Origin: Ideonella sp. WA131b
GTDB lineage: Bacteria; Pseudomonadota; Gammaproteobacteria; Burkholderiales; Burkholderiaceae_C
DNA length: 64,000 nucleotides
Direction: 5' to 3'
NCBI GenBank assembly: GCA_023657425.1
Contig: JAGTJW010000003.1
Span: 544,560 to 608,559 of the forward strand
This document shows positions 36,671-45,181 of the stretch, in pieces. How positions within the stretch are numbered: position 1 is the stretch's first letter; each line of letters starts with the position of its first letter. The translations under genes were made by a program, and so were the position numbers. The notes beneath the pieces were generated by a model that was not told where the DNA came from, ran no database searches, and saw only the letters and a program-made list of their open reading frames with translations.

Positions 36671-36819
36671 TCAGGGCCTGGACGCGCGCCACTGCCGCCA
36701 CAACTTGAGCGCCACGATCAACAGAGGCGTTGCATGCAGGGCCAAGTCGAAGATGTCGAGCAGACGCACCAGCGAACCTTGGGCCAGCATGCGCAGCTTC
36801 TCGATCAGGTGAGGTGGCC
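36671..36819 (-). pseudogene. Unrecognised C-terminal gene fragment cut by IS3
   Basis: The minus strand carries about 48 codons, PPHLIEKLRMLAQGSLVRLL then IFDLALHATPLLIVALKLWR, ending in a stop near 36671. The amphipathic/hydrophobic text looks coding, but no family is recognised. The IS3 insertion cuts the frame upstream, and past the IS the same frame only runs antisense to the DUF932 fragment. Could be a chance frame. Confidence 0.3.
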
Positions 36820-36879
36820 TTGCCCCTGAAAAACGTAGTCCATAGCTGATGATGAAATCACAGAGATGGAGCACGAGAG

Positions 36880-37185
36880 ATGAGCAAGCAAGAAGGCAAG
36901 CGCCGCAGGGCGAGGTACACGTTGGAGTTCAAGCTGGAGGCGGTCAGGCTGGTCAAGGGCGGGCAGGACGCGGCCGTGACGGCACGGGTTCTGGACATCC
37001 CGAAGGCCACGCTGGGCAACTGGATCAGGGCGGCCGAGAAGGGTGAACTGCAAGGCGCTGGGGACAGGCCGGTCAGTGCCGAGCAGATGGAGTTGGCGCG
37101 GCTGCGGGCGGAGCTGGCGCGGGTCAAGATGGAGCGCGACATCTTAAAAAAAGCGACGGCGTACTTCGCGAAGGAGTCACTGTGA
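36880..37185 (+). CDS. IS3-family transposase OrfA
   Basis: A 101-residue helix-turn-helix protein (RYTLEFKLEAVRLVKGGQDA) with a leucine-zipper-like helix near the end (RLRAELARVKMERDILKKA). An A7-G run (CTTAAAAAAAGCG, about 37144-37156) close to its end is a classic -1 slippery site that would fuse it to OrfB to make the active transposase. Confidence 0.93.
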   Translation: MSKQEGKRRRARYTLEFKLEAVRLVKGGQDAAVTARVLDIPKATLGNWIRAAEKGELQGAGDRPVSAEQMELARLRAELARVKMERDILKKATAYFAKESL

Positions 37186-38081
37186 AGTACGCCTGGATCG
37201 ACAAGCTCAAGACGGTGTGGCCCGTCACGCTGATGTGCCAGGTGCTGGGGGTGAGCGTCAGCGGTTTCTTCGAGCACCGCCAGCGCAGCAGCAAGGCAGC
37301 ACCGCCGGAGCCCGGCCCCAGGCGTGTAAGCAACGAGGCCCTGGTAGCGCACATCCGCGCGATCCACGCCGAATTCAAGGGCGAGTACGGCTGGCCCCGG
37401 GTGTGGAAGGAACTCCTGGCCAGGGGCGTGCGGGTAGGCAAAGACCGGGTGCAGCGGCTGATGAAGATGCACAACATCCGGGCGCGCGGCAAGAGGAAGT
37501 TCGTCGTCACCACAGACAGCAAGCACAGCCTGCCGGTGGCCGAGAACCTGCTGGCCAGGGACTTCACGCCCGAAGCACCAGACCGCGTCTGGAGCAGCGA
37601 CATCACCTACATCGCCACCGATGAGGGCTGGCTGTACCTGGCGGCGGTGATCAACCTGTTCAGCCGCCAGGTGGTGGGCTGGAGCATGCAGCCGCACATG
37701 CAGACCAGCCTGGTGACGGATGCGCTGCGCATGGCGTGGTTCAGGCGACACCCAGAACCCGGACTGATCTTCCACAGCGACCGTGGCAGCCAGTACTGCA
37801 GCCATGACTTCCAGGCCGCTCTGAAGGGCTATGGGATGCGAAGCTCAATGAGCCGCAAGGGCAACTGCTGGGACAATGCGCCCACGGAAAGCCTGTGGGG
37901 CAGCCTGAAGGTCGGGCGGCTGTACGGTAAGCGGTTTGCCACCCACCGCGAGGCGATGGACGAGGTGATCGACTGGTTGACGTTCTACAACCACCGGCGG
38001 CTGCACTCCACACTGGGCTACATCAGCCCCATGAAGTTCGAAGCCAACTGGCGCGCGGGCCAGGTCAAGAAAGCCGCGTAA
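37182..38081 (+). CDS. IS3-family transposase OrfB (DDE integrase core)
   Basis: A 299-residue catalytic part. DDE residues are in VWSSDITYIATDEGWLYLA, LIFHSDRGSQYCS and NCWDNAPTESLWGSLK. It overlaps OrfA by 4 bases with a GTG, and is probably translated mainly as an OrfAB frameshift product. Confidence 0.93.
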   Translation: MKYAWIDKLKTVWPVTLMCQVLGVSVSGFFEHRQRSSKAAPPEPGPRRVSNEALVAHIRAIHAEFKGEYGWPRVWKELLARGVRVGKDRVQRLMKMHNIRARGKRKFVVTTDSKHSLPVAENLLARDFTPEAPDRVWSSDITYIATDEGWLYLAAVINLFSRQVVGWSMQPHMQTSLVTDALRMAWFRRHPEPGLIFHSDRGSQYCSHDFQAALKGYGMRSSMSRKGNCWDNAPTESLWGSLKVGRLYGKRFATHREAMDEVIDWLTFYNHRRLHSTLGYISPMKFEANWRAGQVKKAA

Positions 38082-38120
38082 CCGAGTCGCTATGGACTAC
38101 GTCGGACAGGGGCAAGGCCA

Positions 38121-38462
38121 ATGAAGGCGCTGCAGCTCGCGCCACCCGAAGAAGTCGCCTTCGCGACGGCCGCGCTGGCGTTGCGTTTCGGCGAGCGCAC
38201 CGTCGAGGAAACCGGAGGCCATCGGCCCGCCCCGGTGACGGCCGAGCAGCTGATCGAGGCGCGCCGGCCCGAGGACATCGGCCACAGTCTGTGGACGACT
38301 TTCCAGCGCGTGCAGGAGAACGTGATCCGCGGTGGCCAGCCCGGCCGCAGCGCCCAAGGTCGCCGCCTGCAGACCCGCCCCGTGGGCAGCATCGACCGGG
38401 GCGTGAGCCTCAACCGTGCGCTGTGGATGCTGGCCGAGGAGATGCGTAAGCTGAAGGCCTGA
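38121..38462 (+). pseudogene. DUF932 protein, C-terminal fragment
   Basis: A 113-residue frame with the typical end of plasmid/ICE-encoded DUF932 proteins: LWTTFQRVQENVIRGGQPGR, then VGSIDRGVSLNRALWMLAEE. The first two thirds of the family are missing; the IS3 element lies immediately upstream and no N-terminal part is found on its other side, so the truncation probably predates or accompanied IS insertion. An ATG at 38121 exists but a functional protein is unlikely. Confidence 0.7.
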
Positions 38463-38473
38463 ACCCGTGAGCC

Positions 38474-38509
38474 GACCGCGCTGGATTCGACCCCGAATCC
38501 AGCGCGGTC
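38474..38509. repeat. Perfect 16-bp inverted repeat (hairpin) after the DUF932 fragment
   Basis: Arms GACCGCGCTGGATTCG and CGAATCCAGCGCGGTC with a 4-base loop (ACCC). No T-run follows. The right arm with its loop recurs in part at 43821-43844. It could act as a terminator for the DUF932 remnant or be a recombination scar. Confidence 0.6.
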
Positions 38510-38574
38510 GCAGCCGCGCACCAGTCCGTCCATCGGTGCGCAGCAGGCTGCGCCACTTCGCGCGAGGTGATGAC

Positions 38575-38931
38575 ATGAACACGGCACCCGAAACGCTCGA
38601 CGATCTGGACACGTTCGCCGTCCGGTCCGGCGAAGCCACCCGCAAAGGCGCCGAGGCCTTCGCGCGATTGCTGGAGCTCGCCGAAACCCGCGACTCCGGC
38701 CAGATCCCGCGCGTCGCTCGTTTCCTTGCTGCGCTCTACAACGGCCAGGCCTTCCAGCTGGACCCCTTCGAGCTTCGTGCCGTCGACATCGCGATCAGTG
38801 ACGACATGCTGTGCTGCCTGGACGCGCTGCGCTGGGGTCGTGCCGACCTGTACACGCTGATCCCCGACGGAGACGCGCGCGCGCGCGCCGTGATCGAGCT
38901 GTGGGGCCTGCGTTGGCCGGAAGGTGAGTGA
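38575..38931 (+). CDS. Hypothetical plasmid-type protein (DUF7673-like)
   Basis: A 118-residue acidic protein, MNTAPETLDDLDTFAVRSGE..., with a central AETRDSGQIPRVARFLAALY and a C-terminal SDDMLCCLDALRWGRADLYT block. It resembles small hypothetical proteins (DUF7673-like, from memory) encoded by integrative elements beside DUF932 genes; no activity is known. The last 60 codons are duplicated at 39900-40088 on the other side of the toxin-antitoxin pair. Confidence 0.6.
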   Translation: MNTAPETLDDLDTFAVRSGEATRKGAEAFARLLELAETRDSGQIPRVARFLAALYNGQAFQLDPFELRAVDIAISDDMLCCLDALRWGRADLYTLIPDGDARARAVIELWGLRWPEGE

Positions 38932-39137
38932 TTGGGGCACGTCAGCTTGTCTCCCTATCAACCGCCGCCGACTCGGAGGTGCGGGGAGAATCGCACGGCC
39001 GCTCGCCGGCCTCCACTGCGTGTCGGCCGGCTCGCGTGGCCCGGCTGCACCCCATCGAGGGGTGCGCGCCGGGCCGACCGCAGCATGTGCGGCATCGACG
39101 CTGCTGCCCGCCGCTGGCCGTGGGCGAGTGGCCCGGG

Positions 39138-39143
39138 TAGAAT
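39138..39143 (+). promoter_or_regulatory. Candidate -10 box of the parDE-type operon
   Basis: TAGAAT lies 32 bases before the antitoxin ATG in a 244-base gap that otherwise shows nothing. No clear -35. Confidence 0.3.
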
Positions 39144-39175
39144 GCATCGCAACTGCAACGCATCACCGCCTCGCC

Positions 39176-39460
39176 ATGAAAACCGCCACCCTGCCGTCGC
39201 TGCGCGTCGAGCCCGAATTGCGCGAAGCCGCCGAGAGCGTCCTCCAGGAGGGCGAGACGCTGTCGGGCTTCATCGAGGCATCGGTGCGGGAGACGATCCA
39301 GCGGCGCCGCGTTCGTTCGGAATTCATCGCGCGTGGCTTGGCCTCCCGCGAGGAGGCCAAGCGCACGGGTGTGTACATCGACGCCGACGTGGTGCACGCC
39401 GAACTGGCCAAAAAGCTTGCTCAGGCCCGAACGAAGCTGCAGAAGAAGGCTCGTGCGTGA
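39176..39460 (+). CDS. ParD-like antitoxin (ribbon-helix-helix)
   Basis: A 94-residue protein, MKTATLPSLRVEPELREAAE, with a ribbon-helix-helix N-terminus (PSLRVEPELREAAESVLQEG then LSGFIEASVRETI) and a charged C-terminal arm rich in lysine (LAQARTKLQKKARA) that should wrap the toxin. It overlaps the toxin gene by 4 bases (GTGA), the normal antitoxin-first order. A decayed homologue lies at 63538. Confidence 0.85.
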   Translation: MKTATLPSLRVEPELREAAESVLQEGETLSGFIEASVRETIQRRRVRSEFIARGLASREEAKRTGVYIDADVVHAELAKKLAQARTKLQKKARA

Positions 39461-39768
39461 GCTTTGCCGTCCGGTACACCCAGTCAGCCCGGGACGACCT
39501 GGCGCGGCTGTACGAGTACCTGCTCGATCGCGCCACGACGGCCGAGGACCTCGATCTCGCAGAGCGGGCGCTGGCTGCGATCACTGGCGCCGTGGAGAGC
39601 TTGAAGCGCTCGCCGTTCATCTATCGCAAGGCCGACGACGACCCGTTCCTGCGCGAGCTGCTCATTCCCTTTGCTAGCAGCGGCTATGTGGCGCTGTTCG
39701 AGATCGAAGACGCTGCGACGGTGACCATCCTGGCCGTGCGCCACCAGCTGGAGGATGACTACCACTGA
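39457..39768 (+). CDS. ParE/RelE-superfamily toxin
   Basis: A 103-residue toxin of the RelE/ParE fold, starting GTG: VRYTQSARDDLARLYEYLLD, then FIYRKADDDPFLRELLIPFA, GYVALFEIEDAATVTILAVRHQLEDDYH (shown in parts here: GYVALFEIE, TVTILAVRHQ, EDDYH). The C-terminal block is typical of ParE-type gyrase poisons. Coupled to the antitoxin upstream. It probably stabilises the island or the plasmid from which it came. Confidence 0.87.
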   Translation: MSFAVRYTQSARDDLARLYEYLLDRATTAEDLDLAERALAAITGAVESLKRSPFIYRKADDDPFLRELLIPFASSGYVALFEIEDAATVTILAVRHQLEDDYH

Positions 39769-39884
39769 CGCCGTAGGGCGCAGGAGCGATTCCTACAACT
39801 GGCCGACCTGCGCGTTACCCAAGCCTTCAGCGCGCCCACAGCCAGGCCGCGAGCGCCCTGGTCAGGCCCGATGCGCCCACTGCC

Positions 39885-40088
39885 GTGGCAGCGCGCGTCA
39901 GCCAGACCTTCCAACTGGACCCCTTCGAGTTTCGCGCCGTCGACGTCGCGATCAGTGACGACATGCTGTGCTGCCTGGACGCGCTGCGCTGGGGCCGTGC
40001 TGACCTGTACACGCTGGTTCGCGATGTTGACGCCCGCGTGCGTGCCGTCATCGACCAGTGGGGACATCGCTGGCCCGCCGACCCGTGA
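39885..40088 (+). pseudogene. Partial duplicate of the DUF7673-like gene
   Basis: A 67-codon frame (GTG start) whose text FQLDPFEFRAVDVAISDDML and CCLDALRWGRADLYTLV is nearly identical to the C-terminal half of the gene at 38575. Similarity begins abruptly near 39905, so the 5' half was lost. The direct repeats (about 180 bases) bracket the toxin-antitoxin pair. Confidence 0.7.
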
Positions 40089-40285
40089 CGCTCGGCTCGC
40101 CGTCAGGTCAGACGCCGGGTTGATGGCGCCTCGCGCGGCCGGTTTTCAACGGCGCGCGCTCGCCGGCTGGCGCCGGCTCGCGCGATCCCGGCGCAGTTGC
40201 CCACTTCGGGCCATCGAGGCGCGGCGGCCGGGAAGCCTCCTCCTCCGCGGCTCATCCCCCACCTGATCGCGCCGGAGGATCCCTC

Positions 40286-41137
40286 ATGAAGACACTCGTT
40301 CTCGCCAACCAGAAAGGTGGCGTCGGCAAGTCTGCCGTCGCGACGCTGATGTCGCACTACTTTGCCCAGCATGGCCAGCGCGTGCTGGCGATCGACTTCG
40401 ACCACCAGGGCAATTTCAGCGGCTCGATGAGACGGTCGAGCCGGGTCCAGGATGCCGGCATCACGGCGGACCGCCTCTTGACCGAGTCGGTGTCGGTGAT
40501 GCCGATCGCCGACCTCGTGATGGTGGCCGGCGACACGCCGCTGTCGATGCTGGAGCTGCAGTCCACGAACCACACACCGTTCGCGCGCAACCTGCGCCAC
40601 TTCCTCGCGGTCATGGACAAGCAGTTCGACGTGTGCGTGATCGACACCAACCCCGGCCCGGATATTCGGGTCATCTCGGCGCTGGCGTCGGCCGACTTCG
40701 TGCTGTCGCCGATCCAGCTGAACCAGGAAGCGATGGAGGGCGTGCACGGCTTGCTGAACCACCCGCGCGCCGGGGTGCGCAAGATCAAAGCCGTGCTCAA
40801 CCCGAAGCTGCAGTTGATCGGGTTGCTGCCGACGATGGTCGAGTCCACGCCGTTCCAGCGCGCCAACTTCCTTCAGATCGTGCAGCGCTATCACCCGCTG
40901 CTGATCCGCATCGGCGACGGGCCGGGCGACTTCGCATCTATCCCTCGCCGTTCATCGATCGCCGAAGCCCAGGCGCATGGCGAGGTGCTGTGGGAAATGA
41001 AGAAGAGTGCCGCCCGGGAGGCGTGGAAGGAGATCGAACCCACGCTGCGAGCGCTGGCAGGCATCGTCACGGGGCGGCAGCAGGCCCTTTCCCATGCCAG
41101 TTCGCAATCTGGAGCAGGCCATGACACTGCCGCTTGA
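40286..41137 (+). CDS. parA: ParA-family partitioning ATPase
   Basis: A 283-residue Walker-type ATPase: deviant Walker A ANQKGGVGKSAVATLMSHY (residues about 7-25), VLAIDFDHQGNFS, and Walker B-like VCVIDTNPGPDI. It moves plasmid DNA over the nucleoid together with ParB. No N-terminal helix-turn-helix, so it is of the short or IncC type. The end overlaps the parB start by 17 bases. Confidence 0.9.
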   Translation: MKTLVLANQKGGVGKSAVATLMSHYFAQHGQRVLAIDFDHQGNFSGSMRRSSRVQDAGITADRLLTESVSVMPIADLVMVAGDTPLSMLELQSTNHTPFARNLRHFLAVMDKQFDVCVIDTNPGPDIRVISALASADFVLSPIQLNQEAMEGVHGLLNHPRAGVRKIKAVLNPKLQLIGLLPTMVESTPFQRANFLQIVQRYHPLLIRIGDGPGDFASIPRRSSIAEAQAHGEVLWEMKKSAAREAWKEIEPTLRALAGIVTGRQQALSHASSQSGAGHDTAA

Positions 41138-42110
41138 TGGTCTCGACCTGCTGAACGCGCCGGCCATCATGACGGCCGGCGCGCCACTGCAACTTCCCCT
41201 CGATCTGATCGACGAAGACCCCGATCAACCGCGCAAGGACTTTGATCAGGTGACCCTCGCGGAACTGACCGACTCCGTCAAGGCGCGCGGTGTGTTGCAG
41301 GCCATCTCGGTACGCCGGCATCCAGTGACGCCCGACCGCTGGATGGTGAACTTCGGTGCTCGGCGGCTGCGCGCCTCGCGCCTGGCAGGCAAGCCCACGA
41401 TCCCTGCGTATGTCGACAACGCGATGGATAGCTACGACCAGGTGATCGAGAACGAACAGCGGGAGAGCCTGAGCCCGTTGGAAGTGGCAATGTTCGTCCA
41501 GAAGAAGCTGCAGTCGGGCGCGCGTTCCAGTGAGATCGCCAGAACCCTGGGCAAGTCGCGCGGCTACCTGACGTTCATCGGCGCCCTGATTGATCCACCC
41601 GCCTGGCTGTTGGACCTGTACCGCAGTGGGCGATGCCGTGGCATCAGCGAGCTCTACGAACTGCGCAAGCTGCACGAGTCGCAGCCCGAGGCCGTCGCGC
41701 AATGGATCGAGGGCAGGGCGCATGTCTCGCGGGCAGATGTGCAGGTGCTCAAGGAGCGGCTCGCCCCCGCCGCACCGGCTGAACCAACCCCGCCGCCTGT
41801 ACCCGCGCAGGCGGGTCCGGCCGCGCAGCCCGGCCTGTTGGCTTCGCAGGCACGCCCTGCCAGCGCGCGCACTGACTTGCTGGCTCCAGCATCGCCGACC
41901 ATCAGTGGCGAGGTCAGCCAGCCTCCGGCGCGTGCCGTGGCACTGCTGGGTGAAGTCGATGGTGTCCAGGTTCGCGTTCTGCTCGATGCCAAGGTCGAAG
42001 GCGTGGACTGCGTGGCGGTCAGCGCTGTCGAATCTGCGAAGCGCTGGCACGTGGCCGCCAGTTCGATCGCCTGTCTCCGACTTGAAGTCCTGGCGATTCC
42101 TGCAGGCTGA
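41121..42110 (+). CDS. parB: KorB-like ParB partition/repressor protein
   Basis: A 329-residue protein. The ParB N-domain box is visible (LDLIDEDPDQPRKDFD, then LQAISVRRHPVT, NFGARRLRASRLAGKP and IENEQRESLSPLEVA). The DNA-binding part (GARSSEIARTLGKSRGYLTF) and the ALIDPPAWLLDLYRSGRCR helix resemble KorB of IncP plasmids. A proline/alanine-rich linker (residues about 215-270) leads to a small C-terminal domain. Together with ParA it is a plasmid or ICE partition module; no replication gene is present in the window. Confidence 0.88.
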   Translation: MTLPLDGLDLLNAPAIMTAGAPLQLPLDLIDEDPDQPRKDFDQVTLAELTDSVKARGVLQAISVRRHPVTPDRWMVNFGARRLRASRLAGKPTIPAYVDNAMDSYDQVIENEQRESLSPLEVAMFVQKKLQSGARSSEIARTLGKSRGYLTFIGALIDPPAWLLDLYRSGRCRGISELYELRKLHESQPEAVAQWIEGRAHVSRADVQVLKERLAPAAPAEPTPPPVPAQAGPAAQPGLLASQARPASARTDLLAPASPTISGEVSQPPARAVALLGEVDGVQVRVLLDAKVEGVDCVAVSAVESAKRWHVAASSIACLRLEVLAIPAG

Positions 42111-42117
42111 TCGCTTT

Positions 42118-42133
42118 GTATAACGCGCTATAC
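42118..42133. repeat. Left member of an inverted palindrome pair flanking fic
   Basis: GTATAACGCGCTATAC, itself an imperfect palindrome, is preceded by TTT. The same 19 bases occur inverted at 43687-43705. It lies 8 bases after the parB stop, so it is a candidate parS/operator or a boundary of the fic unit. Confidence 0.6.
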
Positions 42134-42232
42134 GCGCTGCCACCGGCGCGGCCAGACCGGGCTCGCTTGGGCGGTCACTCGTTGCTGCTGCCCACAGGCT
42201 GACTGAGTCGTGTCGATAAAAGTGAAAAACAT

Positions 42233-42285
42233 TGACATGATTGGTTGACGTGTCGTCCGCAGCGACATAAGGTGCCGACATGTCG
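42233..42285 (+). promoter_or_regulatory. Possible fic promoter/operator with CGACA dyads
   Basis: Before fic lie TTGACA (42233-42238) and TTGACG (42245-42250), then TGTCG (42251) paired with CGACA (42263), and a perfect 10-base palindrome CGACATGTCG (42276-42285). Looks like an operator region; the promoter elements are not well spaced. Confidence 0.35.
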
Positions 42286-42306
42286 CCAAAGTAGCATTTT
42301 TGCATC

Positions 42307-43437
42307 ATGACGGACCTCGATTCCCCGTGGCGCCCTGAGCTGCCGCACAACCAGTTGCCCACGTTGCCCCCCGCACGCGAGCTGGAAAGCCGCGCCGTAC
42401 TCAAGGCATGCATCGAGGCCCGTGCCGCCCTGGCCGAGTTGAAGCAAGCCGCCGAGCTGATCCCCAACCAGGCGATGCTCATCAACACCATCCCGCTGCT
42501 GGAAGCCAAGGACAGCTCCGAGATCGAGAACATCGTCACCACCACCGACCAGCTCTTCCAATACGCCCAAAGCCCCGCGCAGGGCCAAGACAACGCCGAC
42601 CCGGCCACCAAGGAAGCGTTGCGCTACCGCACTGCCTTGCAGCGCGGCTACCAGTCACTGAAAGACCGGCCGCTGTGCACCGCGACCGCCGTGGATGTGT
42701 GCCGCATCCTGAAGGGCGTGGACATGGACATCCGGCGCACGCCGGGCACGCAGCTCATGAATGACCGCACCGGTGAGGTGATCTACACCCCGCCCGAGGG
42801 TGAAGCGCGCCTGCGCGACATGCTGGCCAATTGGGAGCGGTTTCTGCACAACCAGACCGAACTGGACCCGCTGATCCGCATGGCTGTGGGCCACTACCAG
42901 TTCGAGGCCATCCACCCCTTCACTGATGGCAACGGGCGCACAGGCCGCGTCATCAACATCCTCTACCTGATTCAGGAAGAGCTGCTGAACCTGCCCATCC
43001 TGTACCTCAGCCGCCACGTCATTGCGCACAAGGCCGACTACTACGGCCTGCTGTTGGGCGTGACGCGAGACCAGGCATGGGAACCCTGGCTGCAGTTCAT
43101 GCTGCAAGCCGTCGCACAAACCGCCAAGTGGACCACCGGCAAGATCGCCGCCATCCGCAAGCTGGCCGAGCACACCACCGAGCACGTGCGCGAGCGGCTG
43201 CCCAAGATCTACACGCGCGAACTGGTGGACGTGATCTTCGAGCAGCCGTATTGCCGCATCGGCAACCTGGTGGACAAGGGCATCGCCCAGCGCCAGGCGG
43301 CATCCCGCTACCTGCATGATCTGGCTGCCCTGGGCGTGCTGCGCGAAATGCCGTTCGGCAAAGAGAAGCTCTTCATCCATCCCAAGCTGATGCAACTGCT
43401 CAGCCGCGACAACAACCAGTTCCAGCCCTACGCCTGA
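42307..43437 (+). CDS. Fic-domain protein with self-inhibitory helix and C-terminal winged helix
   Basis: A 376-residue class II Fic protein. The N-terminal inhibitory motif is in [17 protein letters not shown] (S/TxxxE[G/N], Glu-Asn present), the active site is [17 protein letters not shown] with complete HPFx[D/E]GNGRxxR, and the C-terminal region ([20 protein letters not shown]) looks like a winged helix. Fic enzymes transfer AMP or related groups to proteins. The intact inhibitory helix suggests it is held inactive until needed; the DNA-binding end may regulate its own operator. No separate antitoxin is seen. Confidence 0.92.
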   Translation: MTDLDSPWRPELPHNQLPTLPPARELESRAVLKACIEARAALAELKQAAELIPNQAMLINTIPLLEAKDSSEIENIVTTTDQLFQYAQSPAQGQDNADPATKEALRYRTALQRGYQSLKDRPLCTATAVDVCRILKGVDMDIRRTPGTQLMNDRTGEVIYTPPEGEARLRDMLANWERFLHNQTELDPLIRMAVGHYQFEAIHPFTDGNGRTGRVINILYLIQEELLNLPILYLSRHVIAHKADYYGLLLGVTRDQAWEPWLQFMLQAVAQTAKWTTGKIAAIRKLAEHTTEHVRERLPKIYTRELVDVIFEQPYCRIGNLVDKGIAQRQAASRYLHDLAALGVLREMPFGKEKLFIHPKLMQLLSRDNNQFQPYA

Positions 43438-43971
43438 AAGCGCCGCCGATGGCCGAGAACACAGTGATGATGTCCTCAGGCCCGGCGAGATCCTGTTCGC
43501 AGATGGCCCTGGCTGGGCTTTGCTTGGCCAGCAACCGCACGCGGTGTGACGCGCCGACGTGGCATCGAACGCGGCGTGCATCAGGCCGAAGCTGACCGAG
43601 CTGGCCAGGTCGACATTGGCCGGCGGCATCACCAATCTGGCCGTCTTCAACGGACAGTGGTGGCGACAGGACCATCGGGCCACCCTGTATAGCGCGTTAT
43701 ACAAAAGGCCCTGGCTCATCTTGTACGGTCCGCGCGCTTGCCACTCTCGGCTGCGAGCCTGGCTGGCCCAAGGGGCGAGGTACAGCGCCAGGCGCTGATC
43801 GGGCGGCTGATGCCATGCACGATTTCGACCCGAATCCAGCGCGGGCAAGGGCTGGGTCGAAGCCAATACTGAATGCGTAGGTGAGTGCAGAGATAGGCGC
43901 GGTGGCGCCGGTGTCTGACACGCACGGCATGTCAGGAGGCTCGGGTATGGCACCCTCGTCACGTGATCGCA
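43438..43971. other. Gene-free stretch with scars
   Basis: No convincing gene in about 530 bases after fic. It contains the right palindrome GTATAGCGCGTTATAC (43687-43702) and a partial copy (43821-43844) of the hairpin at 38474. Frames here lack recognisable motifs. Confidence 0.5.
43687..43702. repeat. Right member of the inverted palindrome pair flanking fic
   Basis: GTATAGCGCGTTATAC followed by AAA, the exact reverse complement of the site at 42118 over 19 bases. The two sites bracket a 1.6-kb unit holding only fic. Confidence 0.6.
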
Positions 43972-44019
43972 TCAGCGTCGATTTGCATGGCCTGAAAGCC
44001 GCGCTCTTCGAGCGTGCTC

Positions 44020-44650
44020 ACCCGAGTTCGGCCACCACGACCAGGCGGCGGATGTGCGGGAGCGCGCCAGCACCTTCTTGAGCGTGGGCTCCAGCGTCGG
44101 CGCCTCGGCCGTATTGCCGTCGAAGACCTCGCGATGGATCGGCATACCGTTGGCCGTCTGCACCACGCCCAGCATGAACTGGCGGGCGATGACGCCTTCC
44201 TTGGAGATGCCGAAGTGCCGCACGTCGCCGTCTTGCTGGCTGTGGCCCTCGGCGCGGAGGGTCGTCAGGTCGTAGAAGACCACCGAGAGGTCTTCGTCGA
44301 TGAGCGGGCGCAGCAGCTGCTGGTGGCTCTGCTTGGCCAGGTCGATGCCCGGCATGCTCACCGTCTGCAGCCAGCGCAGCACACCCAGCTTGGACTCCGG
44401 ATCGCTAAGCCGGTTGAAGGCCATCACCCGGATCGCCTGCTCGACGGCGGTGGTGAAGCGGGCGCGCCGGAACACCGCCCCCAGGGCATTGAAGCCCAGC
44501 TCATGCCACAGCGCATCGAGGGCCCAGACATCCCCCAGGCACGGGCCGACTCGAAGCGCACCTGGAGGTCGCCGCCCGTGGCAACTGGGCGCCCCTTGGC
44601 TCGCAACAGGCCATCCGGTAGCGAGTCGACCTGACCGCCGCGCTCGTCGA
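44020..44650 (-). pseudogene. IS1634/IS4-type transposase remnant
   Basis: The minus strand reads LGDVWALDALWHELGFNALG, TAVEQAIRVMAFNRLSDPES and DEDLSVVFYDLTTLRAEGHS, then RQFMLGVVQTANGMPIHREV, typical of IS1634-type transposases up to the first catalytic region. After about 44060 the continuation (IRRLVVVAELG) is only in another frame and stops. The N- and C-terminal ends of the family and the IS ends are missing. Its left part joins directly to the truncated ABC permease gene. Confidence 0.8.
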
Positions 44651-45170
44651 TGCCCAGCATGCCGGCGTAGGTGAGGGCGATGGCCAGCACACCGGCTGCT
44701 GGCCCCAGGCCCAGCACGCGCACAAACACCAGCGCCCACACCAGCTCGGGCACGCTGCGCAGCAGCACCAGCAGCCCGCGCACGGCTTGGCGCAGCGCCC
44801 AGGCCGCCGAGTGCATGCGACCCGAGAGCGACGAGATGGACACGGCCGCTGTCGATAGCAGCGTCAGCGGTACCGCCAACACCAGCGCCAGCACCAAAGC
44901 GGCGGTGGCGATGGCCACGGTGCGCCAGGTTTCACGCAGCACCATCAGAAGGAAATCGGGCGCGGTAGCCGGTGGCAGAAAGCTGCTCAGGAAGTTGAGC
45001 GTGACCTTCAGGTTGTCGGGCTCGAAGAAGAGCCAGAGCCGGAAGTCCACCGCCACCAGTGCCGGGCCCAGCAGCGCCAGGGCGGCCAGGGTCCAGAGGA
45101 CACGGCCGCGCCAGGCGGGGTCGCGGTAAGGGTTCACGGCGGCCGGGCCGGCGCTCAGCAGGGCAGGCAT
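44645..45170 (-). pseudogene. PhnE-type ABC transporter permease, truncated by the transposase remnant
   Basis: The minus-strand frame starts MPALLSAGPAAVNPYRDPAW and has several membrane segments (VLWTLAALALLGPALVAV, IATAALVLALVLAVPLTLLS) and the start of the permease core RQAVRGLLVLLRSVPELVWA ... LAIALTYAGMLG. There the PhnE-type similarity ends: the next codons belong to mobile DNA, and the frame runs on to a chance stop at 44424. The conserved EAA-type cytoplasmic loop and the last helices are gone, so the product is unlikely to work. It follows the ATPase gene by 11 bases. Confidence 0.8.
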
Positions 45171-45181
45171 GCGGCGGGCCT

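Larger units (their letters stand above)
36820..38115. mobile_element. IS3-family insertion sequence (1,296 bp)
   Basis: Imperfect terminal inverted repeats: TTGCCCCTG then CGTAGTCCATAGC at the left, and the complement at the right (GCTATGGACTACG then CAGGGGCAA). A 4-bp target duplication GGCC flanks it (36816-36819 and 38116-38119). It carries orfA and orfB on the plus strand. Both transposase frames look intact, so it may be active. Confidence 0.92.

Noticed and set aside
38932..39768. 278-codon plus-strand frame running into parE
   Set aside because: Its first part is arginine-rich noise in the gap before the antitoxin; only the last 103 codons in that frame are the toxin.
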